NCBI GenBank assembly: GCA_934359755.1
Contig: CAKRLV010000008.1
Location: 55,530-119,529, forward strand
Reading direction: 5' to 3'
Length of the DNA stretch: 64,000 nt
DNA from: an uncultured Agathobacter sp.
GTDB taxonomy: Bacteria > Bacillota > Clostridia > Lachnospirales > Lachnospiraceae
The position numbers were made by a program, and so were the translations under genes. Positions 33,062-41,340 of this stretch are shown one piece after another (position 1 is the first letter of the stretch; each line of letters opens with the position of its first letter). The notes beneath the pieces were generated by a model, which saw only the letters and a list, made by a program, of their open reading frames with translations, was not told the DNA's origin and made no database searches.

Positions 33062-34302
33062 AGAAAATAGTAGTTTTAATGATGTGTGCTTTATTAATAA
33101 GTGGATGCAGCACAAAAAAGGGGGTAGTTGAGTATGAAAGCGAAGCCACTCAGACAGCAGTAGCAAAGCAGAATCAGATTTCTGATAATGAAAGAATGCA
33201 ATACAAAGGAACTACTAAAGATGGGGTGAGTATTAATGTGGACGTAGAAATTCAGACACCAGAAGATAAAAATATGAGTGTTGTAGAAGTCGAGTGGGTG
33301 AAATATGAAGAAAAAGAAAAGGAAGAGATAGTTAAAGCCTTTTTTGGAAGTGAGCAGGTATTTGTATATGATGCAGTAAATTATGAAAAGACACAGAAAG
33401 AGGCAACAGATTTTTCAGAGCATGCATTTTGGGGGATGAAGAATAACATTGAATATGTAATTGATTTTGTTAATAGGGAATATGAAGAAGATGGCAAAAT
33501 GGTTGAGCACGAAAATAATGGATATAGATTTGCTATATATCCTGTTGATTTTGGAAAGGTTATGCCTGCTAATATAGCCAAATGTGAATCAAGATGGAGT
33601 GACGTGCAGCTAAGTAATGATTCGACAAATAATAAATGTAAATATTCCAAAGAAGAAGCAAAACAGATGGCTTGTGATACGCTAAAGACATTAGGGTTAG
33701 ACGAATATAATCTGGTCTCATGCGAGAATATTGGATGGTCAGGTGGAAATACAGATAATGACACTGTTGAGAAAACTAATCAAGAGACTAATGGATATTT
33801 TCTCTGTTTTGGACGTCCAATAAATAATGAGGGAAATATATATGGTGATGATTTAAGTTATGGATTTAATACTACTGGAATGAATGATTTTATTGAAAAA
33901 ACGTCATTCGGCAAGAATGAGAAAATTATGTATGGTGGAACTGGCGCTCCATATCTTGGAGTTGCAATTGATGATGACGGATTGGTGTATTTAGAAGCAT
34001 GCAGACTGTTTAATATTAAAAGAATTGATTCGCAAGCAAAAATATTGGATTTATCCATAATAGAGGGGATAATAGAGGAACAATTAGAGTCGATGGATAA
34101 TGAATATATAGTTAATAATACATCTTACATTAATGTTCCATCTGAATTGTCGTATAGCAATAAATTAAAATTGCACTATTATACACAATATCAAGAGAAT
34201 TCTGATACATACTTTTATTTGCCAGTATGGGATTTGGAGGCAGAAGGAGCTGGTGCTCCTGAAATTTTTGTAAATGCTATTGATGGAAGTATTATACAGT
34301 GA
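33058..34302 (+). CDS. lipoprotein paralog 1 of the sensor/efflux operon
   Basis: This extracytoplasmic lipoprotein (414 residues) has signal MKKIVVLMMCALLISGC with a clear lipobox. The mature protein has an acidic linker, a beta-rich region (INVDVEIQTPE, NMSVVEVEWVKY), then EATDFSEHAFWGM, CKYSKEEAKQMACDTL, and the ending FVNAIDGSI. It is clearly homologous to the next two proteins. The ending resembles the final strand of PepSY/YycI-like domains. It overlaps the response regulator stop by four bases. I recall similar lipoproteins annotated as DUF6034 in Firmicutes but cannot confirm membership. A role as ligand sensor for the kinase is a guess. Confidence 0.85.
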   Translation: MKKIVVLMMCALLISGCSTKKGVVEYESEATQTAVAKQNQISDNERMQYKGTTKDGVSINVDVEIQTPEDKNMSVVEVEWVKYEEKEKEEIVKAFFGSEQVFVYDAVNYEKTQKEATDFSEHAFWGMKNNIEYVIDFVNREYEEDGKMVEHENNGYRFAIYPVDFGKVMPANIAKCESRWSDVQLSNDSTNNKCKYSKEEAKQMACDTLKTLGLDEYNLVSCENIGWSGGNTDNDTVEKTNQETNGYFLCFGRPINNEGNIYGDDLSYGFNTTGMNDFIEKTSFGKNEKIMYGGTGAPYLGVAIDDDGLVYLEACRLFNIKRIDSQAKILDLSIIEGIIEEQLESMDNEYIVNNTSYINVPSELSYSNKLKLHYYTQYQENSDTYFYLPVWDLEAEGAGAPEIFVNAIDGSIIQ

Positions 34303-34329
34303 TACATATCAGGTGTAGTGGAGGGATAT

Positions 34330-35595
34330 ATGAAGAAGATTATTATTATAGGTATATGTGCGTTGACAATAAGTGGATGCAGTACAAAAAGCACAAATGT
34401 AATTGAATATGAGAGCGAGTCACAGGAGAGCACAGATGTAAGTAACAATCAGTTCACAGATGGAGAGAATATCCAGTTTAACTGTCAAACAGCGGATAAT
34501 ATTAATATCAATGTGGATGTACGTGTTGAGGTGCCACAGGATATAAATATGAATGTCGTAGAGGTAGAAGATATAAAATATTCTGAAGCAGAAAAAGAAA
34601 AGATAACTCAAAATTTCTTCGATGATGGAAAAGTATTTGTCTATGATGTAAGGCGAAAAGAGGCAACAGATACCGCAACGAAAGATTATTCTGAAAACGC
34701 ATTCTGGGGTATGAAAGGTGACTATGCTTTTGTAGTGGATTTTATGTATCGGGAAATTGAAGAAAAAGGCAAGATGGTTGAAGATGAGGAAAATGGCTAC
34801 AGATATGCAATATATCCAGTTGATGCGAGAAAGATAATGCCGGATAAGATTGCAAAGTGTGAAAAAGCTGGAACTGAGGTGACATCATCAAATAGTGATA
34901 AAGACAATAAATGCAAATATTCTGAGGACGAAGCGAGACAAATAGCGGAAGATACACTTAAGAATCTTGGAATAGATGGATATGATGTAATATCGGCTGA
35001 AAGTATTGGATGGCATGGCGGTAATGATGCAGGAGATCATGTCATTGAAACTACTGACAATGAAATCTATGGATATTACTTTAGTTTTGCACTTTCTATG
35101 GATGAGGCAAATGATGTGTATGCTACTGATGTAAGTTCGGGAATGCAGAATGGAAATATAGATTATTATACAGATATCACAGGCGATGATACGGATGATT
35201 CTATACTTAGCGTGAACGATGTACCTTATCTAGGGGCAGCAATCGGTGATGATGGGATTATGTATTTGCAGGCAAATAAATTATTTAATATAACAAAAAC
35301 GGATTCCCAGTCAAAGCTTCTATCGTTATCAGTGATTCAGGGAATATTGCAGGATAAATTAGAAACGATGGATGAATCTTATCTAAGTGCTTACATAAGA
35401 GAACAGACCGCTCCGTATACAATAAATTATAATAATAAATTATCATTGCAGTATAACAAGGAGAACAGAATAAATTCAGATAAACATTATTATTTACCTA
35501 TGTGGGAATTATCACCAGTAGGAAGTGGTGCACCGATAATTCGTGTAAATGCAATAGATGGAACAGTTACGAATGAGTATGGGGAACAGATATAG
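34330..35595 (+). CDS. lipoprotein paralog 2 of the sensor/efflux operon
   Basis: This 421-residue lipoprotein has signal MKKIIIIGICALTISGC and the same layout as paralog 1: ININVDVRVEVPQD, NMNVVEVEDIKY, ENAFWGMKGDY, CKYSEDEARQIAEDTLKNLG, and IRVNAIDGTV at the end. The mature parts of paralogs 1 and 2 share whole segments (EENGYRYAIYPVD versus ENNGYRFAIYPVD), so the duplication is obvious. TGGAGGGAT precedes the ATG at 34330; a GTG at 34318 overlaps that site. It is probably anchored to the outer face of the membrane. The ligand is unknown. Confidence 0.85.
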   Translation: MKKIIIIGICALTISGCSTKSTNVIEYESESQESTDVSNNQFTDGENIQFNCQTADNININVDVRVEVPQDINMNVVEVEDIKYSEAEKEKITQNFFDDGKVFVYDVRRKEATDTATKDYSENAFWGMKGDYAFVVDFMYREIEEKGKMVEDEENGYRYAIYPVDARKIMPDKIAKCEKAGTEVTSSNSDKDNKCKYSEDEARQIAEDTLKNLGIDGYDVISAESIGWHGGNDAGDHVIETTDNEIYGYYFSFALSMDEANDVYATDVSSGMQNGNIDYYTDITGDDTDDSILSVNDVPYLGAAIGDDGIMYLQANKLFNITKTDSQSKLLSLSVIQGILQDKLETMDESYLSAYIREQTAPYTINYNNKLSLQYNKENRINSDKHYYLPMWELSPVGSGAPIIRVNAIDGTVTNEYGEQI

Positions 35596-35615
35596 ATGAG
35601 AGGTTAGTGGTAATT

Positions 35616-36893
35616 ATGAAAAAATATGTACTTTTGTTAGGATGTGTTCTGCTCATAAGTGGATGTGCATCTAAGCCCAAGAAGGTCACAGATTACAATA
35701 CAGATACACAGGCAAAAGAATCTGCCATGACAACAGATAATGAACAGACAGATATTGATGAGATGCTCAAAAATGCATCACCTTTTGAATTTAAGTATCA
35801 GACTGACGATGGGATAGATATAAAAGTGGATGCAGAGGTGACAGCTTCATTTGATGTTAGTGCAAGTGTTACCGAGGTAGAAAGACTTGTATACACAGCA
35901 AAGGAGAAAGAGCGCATAGTAAAGAGTTTTTTTGATGATGGAAATGTACATATATATGATATAAAAAGTAAAGAAGCGACGGATAATGAGTCTGAGGATT
36001 ACTCACAGGATGCATTCTGGGGAAGCAGAGCTGGAGTTGATTTTGTTATAGAGTTTTTAGATGTAAATCATAAAGCAGCTAGTGAGAGCAAGGCGGTAAA
36101 GCTTGAGAATCACGCATATGTGATTTATCCTGTTAACCAGACTGATGTTTTACCAGAGAAAGTGTCTGAATATGAAGAGGCAGAGGCGGTTCTTGAAAGT
36201 AATGGAGTGCAATTGATTGATGATGATACGGATGATAGAGAGGTTGAAAATAAATGCAAGTATACATGCGAACAGGCAAAGAAGATTGCTGAAAAACTAT
36301 TAGATGATTTAAATCTTAGTGGATACAAGATGACGTCCTATGAAAATATACAATGGATGGCTGGTAAAGCTGGCGCAAATAATATGATACAGAGCGATTA
36401 TTATGAACTTAATGGATATGTATTTAATTTTGATCTTCCGCTGGATGGCAATGAGTTGTATCCATGTGATAGAGGAGTGGGAATAGATGGAAAGATAATA
36501 GCTACTAATATATCGGATAGATTGGTTGAAGTATGTGATGGACCGACACTTTGCATTGCGGTAAATGATAATGGCGTGATGTATGTGCAAGCTTCCATGC
36601 TGTATGAGATACAAAAGAATTCAGAAAACATCAGTATACTGCCATTATCGACGATTGAGACGGCATTAGAGAATGAACTTAAGACATATAACAGGGATAT
36701 TCTTCAAAAATTTGGTTTCAAGGAGGATGATAAAACAAATATTTATTATGATAGTTTAATGTTACAATATTATAAAAATGAAAAGAAAAATTCTGAGACA
36801 ATTTACTATTTACCAGTATGGAGACTGACGGGAAATTTGAATGATATCAATGTAAATGCAATAGATGGAACCGTGTTTGTAAATGGGGAGTAA
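35616..36893 (+). CDS. lipoprotein paralog 3 of the sensor/efflux operon
   Basis: This 425-residue lipoprotein (signal MKKYVLLLGCVLLISGC) is the most diverged of the three tandem copies but keeps the layout: IDIKVDAEVTASFD, SFFDDGNVHIYD, QDAFWGSRAG, NKCKYTCEQAKKIAEKLL, YYLPVWRLTG and INVNAIDGTV. The ATG at 35616 is taken over an in-frame GTG at 35607 because it begins a normal signal peptide; the GAGAGGTTAG upstream is a weak ribosome binding site. The kinase frame overlaps its end, though the preferred kinase start lies 22 bp beyond. Confidence 0.84.
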   Translation: MKKYVLLLGCVLLISGCASKPKKVTDYNTDTQAKESAMTTDNEQTDIDEMLKNASPFEFKYQTDDGIDIKVDAEVTASFDVSASVTEVERLVYTAKEKERIVKSFFDDGNVHIYDIKSKEATDNESEDYSQDAFWGSRAGVDFVIEFLDVNHKAASESKAVKLENHAYVIYPVNQTDVLPEKVSEYEEAEAVLESNGVQLIDDDTDDREVENKCKYTCEQAKKIAEKLLDDLNLSGYKMTSYENIQWMAGKAGANNMIQSDYYELNGYVFNFDLPLDGNELYPCDRGVGIDGKIIATNISDRLVEVCDGPTLCIAVNDNGVMYVQASMLYEIQKNSENISILPLSTIETALENELKTYNRDILQKFGFKEDDKTNIYYDSLMLQYYKNEKKNSETIYYLPVWRLTGNLNDINVNAIDGTVFVNGE

Positions 36894-36915
36894 TCAAAAT
36901 GTCTCTGGAGGCAAG

Positions 36916-38340
36916 ATGAAATTTCGATATAAAGTATTGTTTGCAAATGTGATTATTCTGTCTGTTGCGTTGGGAATTGTAGGGTATCTTATGATTCAGA
37001 AGAACTTTTCGCTGGCGAGGCAAAGCCAGGTGGGAACAGCGGTGACACAGAATAATCTTATTCAGACAGCGGTTGAATATGAAATATTGGAACAAATAAA
37101 TACAGGCAATTACGTGACAGATTCATCTTTGAAGCGAATAGGAGCACATGTATCTGAGAATGTGCTTTTGTCAGGGACTGCCTTTTTCCTGCGTTATAAA
37201 GATAGATATGTGTATTTGGAAAATGAGGATGATGTCAGGAACATAGATGAATCTCTGTATGCTGATATGTCAGCGGGAGAGAAAAAGTATGTGATTTTAC
37301 AGCAGGAAAATAAGTATTATGCATATGTCACTTCGTACAGTCTGATAGAGGGTGAAAGCTTTAGTGTTGTCACTAAGACTGACATTACAGATGCATATAT
37401 TTTGATGAAACAGCAGATTGGTTATTTTAGAATATTAATTGTTGGAGTTTTGCTTGTGGCAGCAATTTCAATGTTTGTGGCGGCAATGTTTCTTACAAAA
37501 CCACTGGAAAAATTAAATAGTGCGACGGAGAAAATTTCAGATGGGGATTACTCTGTCAGTTTGTCTGAAAAGGGCAATGATGAGATTGGATATCTTGCAA
37601 GGAAATTTAATATCATGACAAAGGCTATAGCAGAGCATGTGAATCAGCTTCAGGATATGGTTCACCAGAGAGATCAGTTTGTTGCAGATTTTACACATGA
37701 GATTAAAACTCCAATGACGTCGATAATTGGATATGCAGATACAATATATTCCGTGGATTTACCAAGGGACAAGCAGCAGATGGCTGCAAGCTATATATAT
37801 TCAGAGGGAAAACGACTGGAAAAGTTATCTATGCATCTGTTTGATCTGATATATCTCAGAGAACATGAAATAAAAATGGAAGAGTGTTTTTGTAGTGAAT
37901 TAATTGAAGAATTAGAGACTATTGTGACACCATCACTTGAAACTAAAAAGCAGAAATTAAATATAAATATAATTAATGAGAAGATAAAATGCAATAAAGC
38001 ATTACTTTTGACAGTTTTTGTAAATATAGTTGACAATGCCAGAAAAGCTTCTGATGAGGGAAAAGAGATAAGTATAACAGGTAAGATTGATGATGGTGGA
38101 AGATATGAATTTATTGTAGAAGATTATGGAATTGGAATGAAACAAGAGGATGTTGAAAGAATATGTGATGAGTTCTATATGGTTGACAAATCAAGGTCAA
38201 GAAAAGAAGGCGGAGCTGGAATTGGAATGTCTTTAGTCGCAATAATAATGGAAAAACATAATGCTGTATTGAATGTTGAAAGTGAAATTAATAAAGGAAC
38301 AAGGATGATACTTAGTGGCTTTGAAAGAGTGAAGGTGTAG
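36916..38340 (+). CDS. sensor histidine kinase of the efflux operon
   Basis: This membrane kinase has 475 residues. Membrane segment 1 (about 8-26), an extracytoplasmic sensor of about 140 residues, membrane segment 2 (about 170-192), and HAMP (LTKPLEKLNSATEKISDGDY) lead to HisKA with phospho-acceptor His in FVADFTHEIKTPM. The ATPase domain has an N box (NIVDNARKAS), EDYGIGM and GGAGIGMSLV. It should phosphorylate the response regulator at the head of the operon. The ATG at 36916 follows CTGGAGGC; an earlier ATG at 36883 overlaps paralog 3. The sensor domain is not recognised. Confidence 0.93.
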   Translation: MKFRYKVLFANVIILSVALGIVGYLMIQKNFSLARQSQVGTAVTQNNLIQTAVEYEILEQINTGNYVTDSSLKRIGAHVSENVLLSGTAFFLRYKDRYVYLENEDDVRNIDESLYADMSAGEKKYVILQQENKYYAYVTSYSLIEGESFSVVTKTDITDAYILMKQQIGYFRILIVGVLLVAAISMFVAAMFLTKPLEKLNSATEKISDGDYSVSLSEKGNDEIGYLARKFNIMTKAIAEHVNQLQDMVHQRDQFVADFTHEIKTPMTSIIGYADTIYSVDLPRDKQQMAASYIYSEGKRLEKLSMHLFDLIYLREHEIKMEECFCSELIEELETIVTPSLETKKQKLNINIINEKIKCNKALLLTVFVNIVDNARKASDEGKEISITGKIDDGGRYEFIVEDYGIGMKQEDVERICDEFYMVDKSRSRKEGGAGIGMSLVAIIMEKHNAVLNVESEINKGTRMILSGFERVKV

Positions 38341-38343
38341 TGT

Positions 38344-38895
38344 ATGAGAAAAGTTAAGTTTAGATTTATTATTATAATTTTAATAGCACTTTCCACGGCG
38401 ATAGCAGGTGTTTTCTTACCGGGAATGTTAATGGAATACAGAGGGCGGATGGAAATCGCAAGCATAGAGAAGGTTTCACCAGGTTCCTATTCGACTTCGC
38501 AGGAGGCAATCACTCAGATGGCATCTGCGAACCTTAGCAATGATGAAAAACTTCGGCTTATTAATGGTGAGTGGAAGAGCAAGACCAAGACGGTTGATGA
38601 AAGCAGTATGACTTTAGATAGCTATAAGGCGGTCCAGCTTGCAAAGGAAGGCATATCAGTTCTTTATCGGGCAGGCAAAATTACTGTAGACCTGGAGGAT
38701 GAATACGGAAACTGGTATTATTGGGAAACAAAGTGCAGGGAGGCTGTAGACACTACATTTGGTACATATGCGGCAAAATACTGGATTATTCATTTCTACA
38801 GGTATGATGGTGAGCAGGAGCTGACAGTTAAAATGCTTGAAGATGGTACTGTTTTTGATTATAACGAAGGTTCTGGCACTAAAAGTGAAAAGTAA
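38344..38895 (+). CDS. membrane-anchored protein of unknown function
   Basis: This 183-residue protein has an N-terminal signal-anchor (FIIIILIALSTAIAGVFLPG, about 7-27) and an extracytoplasmic C-terminal part with helices (SMTLDSYKAVQLAKEGISVLYRAG) and strands (YWIIHFYRYDGEQELTVKMLEDGTVFD). It has no lipobox Cys. It starts 3 bp after the kinase stop, with GAAGGTGTAG as ribosome binding site, so it is translated with the kinase. It could be an accessory modulator of the sensor. I recognise no family. A short gap of about 70 bp follows before the fourth lipoprotein. Confidence 0.75.
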   Translation: MRKVKFRFIIIILIALSTAIAGVFLPGMLMEYRGRMEIASIEKVSPGSYSTSQEAITQMASANLSNDEKLRLINGEWKSKTKTVDESSMTLDSYKAVQLAKEGISVLYRAGKITVDLEDEYGNWYYWETKCREAVDTTFGTYAAKYWIIHFYRYDGEQELTVKMLEDGTVFDYNEGSGTKSEK

Positions 38896-38964
38896 TCAGA
38901 GACTTAGATGTCTTTGTAAAATATAAAAAAGAGTGGAAAGAAGATAATGGAGGAGCGGTTGAAA

Positions 38965-40305
38965 ATGATTAGTAGAAAAATTAAAAAGTGGGGACTGATT
39001 TTACCTGTTACATTATTGGTTACAGGTTGTAGCGAGGGCAAGTCTGTTGATTATAGTCTGGATGAAAATTTATCCAAAACGAGTACGGAAAATGGATATG
39101 TTATAGAGGATGATACCCTTGAACAATTTAGGAGTATTGAGAAATGGAAAGAAGATTTAGGAATTAATCATTGGCAGGAAAAAAATACATACCATGCGGA
39201 TGCTGATATAGAGATTCCTGATGGAAATGGTATGATGTTAATGGAATTAGAAGAATATATGAATGATGAAGCGCAATGGAAAAAATTGTGTGAAAATATA
39301 TTTGAGTCTTATGAAAGATATGATGGAGAGTATCCTATTTCGAGTGCATATGACAAAGAAAATCCTGTTTATCAATATATAGGAACAATAAAAGATAAAC
39401 AGTATGTTGTTGGAAAATATAAAGAAGTTTTATATAGCGAGGATGAAAGCGAGTCATATGCTTATGAAGATATACTCAAATTTGGTATAAAAGATTTGGC
39501 AGAAGTGGCACCAAAACAGATAAAAAATCTTGAACATGTTTATGTATATCCTGATTACAGTGAGTGGAATGAAGATTTTCCTGATGATGGCAGAGTGAGT
39601 ACACAAAATATGACGTTTCCAGTTTTTAGTGGGAGAGATTTGACTGATGAAGAAGAGGCAGCGAAGGAAACTGCTGAGAAATTTATAAAAAAACTTGGGT
39701 TTGATAATCCAATATTTAGAGGAGTAGCTCCTGTAGAATGGCATGAAATTGATGGCAAAGATGAGGAAGATAATATGCCGAAGTATAATACAATAGCAAG
39801 TGATGACTATTGTCTTGAATTTGCCATGGGAACTGATGGTGATGAGGCAATAATAAGTTCAGATAATATTTATCAGATGGAGACAATTCCTCTTGGATTG
39901 AATGATAGATGGGAGAGTTGTGGAAATATTAAAAACTGCTACAATATGCCAATTGCATCAGTGTATGTTAATAAGGATGGAGTAGTATTTCAGGCAGAAA
40001 TAAACCGCCCTCTTAAAGTGAAAAGTATAACACATCAAGTTAAGCTTTTATCTTTTGATAAGATTAAGAAAATTATATGCACGGATTTAAAGGAACAAAT
40101 TATTAAACCAGATTCATATTATATAAATAAGATAAGTCTTAGGTATGTGAACGTAGCAGATTATGAGGAATTTCATAAGTTTGCAATTGTGCCAGCATGG
40201 GTGCTGGATATGACAAGTGATACTATAGTGATAAATGCAATTGATGGTTCTGTTATTACATCTCAATGGCAGAAATGGATGGATAATAATACAGCGCAGG
40301 AATAA
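38965..40305 (+). CDS. diverged fourth lipoprotein of the sensor/efflux operon
   Basis: This 446-residue lipoprotein has signal KKWGLILPVTLLVTGC. It resembles the three tandem paralogs in size, acidic mature N-terminus, an IEIPDGNGM strand, the DGVVFQAEINRPL region, and the ending VINAIDGSVI, but lacks the FWG and CKYS motifs. It is probably an old duplicate that has taken a different role. The ATG at 38965 follows GGAGGAG; an ATG 18 bp earlier overlaps that site. It lies between the membrane-anchored protein and the adaptor genes. Confidence 0.8.
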   Translation: MISRKIKKWGLILPVTLLVTGCSEGKSVDYSLDENLSKTSTENGYVIEDDTLEQFRSIEKWKEDLGINHWQEKNTYHADADIEIPDGNGMMLMELEEYMNDEAQWKKLCENIFESYERYDGEYPISSAYDKENPVYQYIGTIKDKQYVVGKYKEVLYSEDESESYAYEDILKFGIKDLAEVAPKQIKNLEHVYVYPDYSEWNEDFPDDGRVSTQNMTFPVFSGRDLTDEEEAAKETAEKFIKKLGFDNPIFRGVAPVEWHEIDGKDEEDNMPKYNTIASDDYCLEFAMGTDGDEAIISSDNIYQMETIPLGLNDRWESCGNIKNCYNMPIASVYVNKDGVVFQAEINRPLKVKSITHQVKLLSFDKIKKIICTDLKEQIIKPDSYYINKISLRYVNVADYEEFHKFAIVPAWVLDMTSDTIVINAIDGSVITSQWQKWMDNNTAQE

Positions 40306-40350
40306 TTTATAGATAAATTGGACACTGGAAAAGAAGAGAGACGATAGAAT

Positions 40351-41340
40351 ATGAAAAAGAATACAAAGATTGTACGAATGTCTGGAATATTTACAGCAAT
40401 GTGTCTGCTAACTGGATGTGGAGCGAGTGACAGAAAAGTAGTAACAGTGCAGCATGACGCATACGAGAAAATGGATTATCAGACAATAGATGTTGTGCGT
40501 GGTGATTTGGAGCCAAGTATTACTCTTACACTGACAGCTGATTCGTATGAAATATTGCAATATGGTACAAATAATGAGGAACTTGAACTTGAGAAGGTGT
40601 ATGTAAGTGTCGGCGATAAGGTAAAAAAGGGTCAGAAACTGGTTACTTTTAAAAGTGATGCTATCCAGAAAACAATAGATGAAAATGAAGAACAGTATAA
40701 TAGCAATGTTCAGTTGGTAGAGCATTATGAGAAGCTTATGAAAATAGATTCTTCACTAAACTATAAGGAAGAGATAAAGCAGCTTCGCGATGATATTGCA
40801 GTAGAGAGTCTTTATATCGGGGAGGCGAAGAAAAAGCTTGAAGATTATCAGCTTGTTGCAAAGAAGGATGGAACCATAATAGCTATGGATGACATGATTA
40901 TGAATGGTCTTATGAATTGTGGTGACAGCCTGATATCACAGGCTTGCGGTTCAGGAAAGTATAAGGCGCAGCGTCCAGACGGATATAATTTTAAGGTAGG
41001 ACAGACTTATGAAGCAAGCGCAGACAATCTGAAATTCTCTTTGGAGGTATCTGAGGTTACTGACAAGAATATTATTTTCACACCGAAGACGGATATGTCC
41101 ACGCTTTCTGAGGCAGAGGATTTGTCCATGACTATAAAGAAGAAAAAACTTACAGACGTGGTATATATCCCGAAAGAAGCTGTCAGTACAAAAGGTGGAA
41201 TGGAGTTCGTTTTTACAGTAGATAAAGACGGATATCTTGATGCAGTAGAAGTCAAAACTGGTGATACGATTGGCGAAAATGTTGTAATAAAAGAGGGATT
41301 ATCTGGCGGGGAGAAGGTGACTGTAATTGATAAAAAATAG
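40351..41340 (+). CDS. HlyD/MacA-like adaptor lipoprotein
   Basis: This 329-residue lipoprotein (signal ending CLLTGC) has the membrane-fusion adaptor layout: a lipoyl-like half-motif VYVSVGDKVKKGQKLVTFKSD (about 88-108), a coiled-coil hairpin (about 110-168), the return strand VAKKDGTIIAMDD, and C-terminal barrel segments ending VVIKEGLSGGEKVTVI, typical of RND/Mac adaptors. In Gram-positive bacteria such adaptors (YknX-like) partner FtsX-type ABC exporters. It overlaps the next adaptor gene by 14 bp. The partner is probably the 929-residue permease downstream. Confidence 0.85.
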   Translation: MKKNTKIVRMSGIFTAMCLLTGCGASDRKVVTVQHDAYEKMDYQTIDVVRGDLEPSITLTLTADSYEILQYGTNNEELELEKVYVSVGDKVKKGQKLVTFKSDAIQKTIDENEEQYNSNVQLVEHYEKLMKIDSSLNYKEEIKQLRDDIAVESLYIGEAKKKLEDYQLVAKKDGTIIAMDDMIMNGLMNCGDSLISQACGSGKYKAQRPDGYNFKVGQTYEASADNLKFSLEVSEVTDKNIIFTPKTDMSTLSEAEDLSMTIKKKKLTDVVYIPKEAVSTKGGMEFVFTVDKDGYLDAVEVKTGDTIGENVVIKEGLSGGEKVTVIDKK

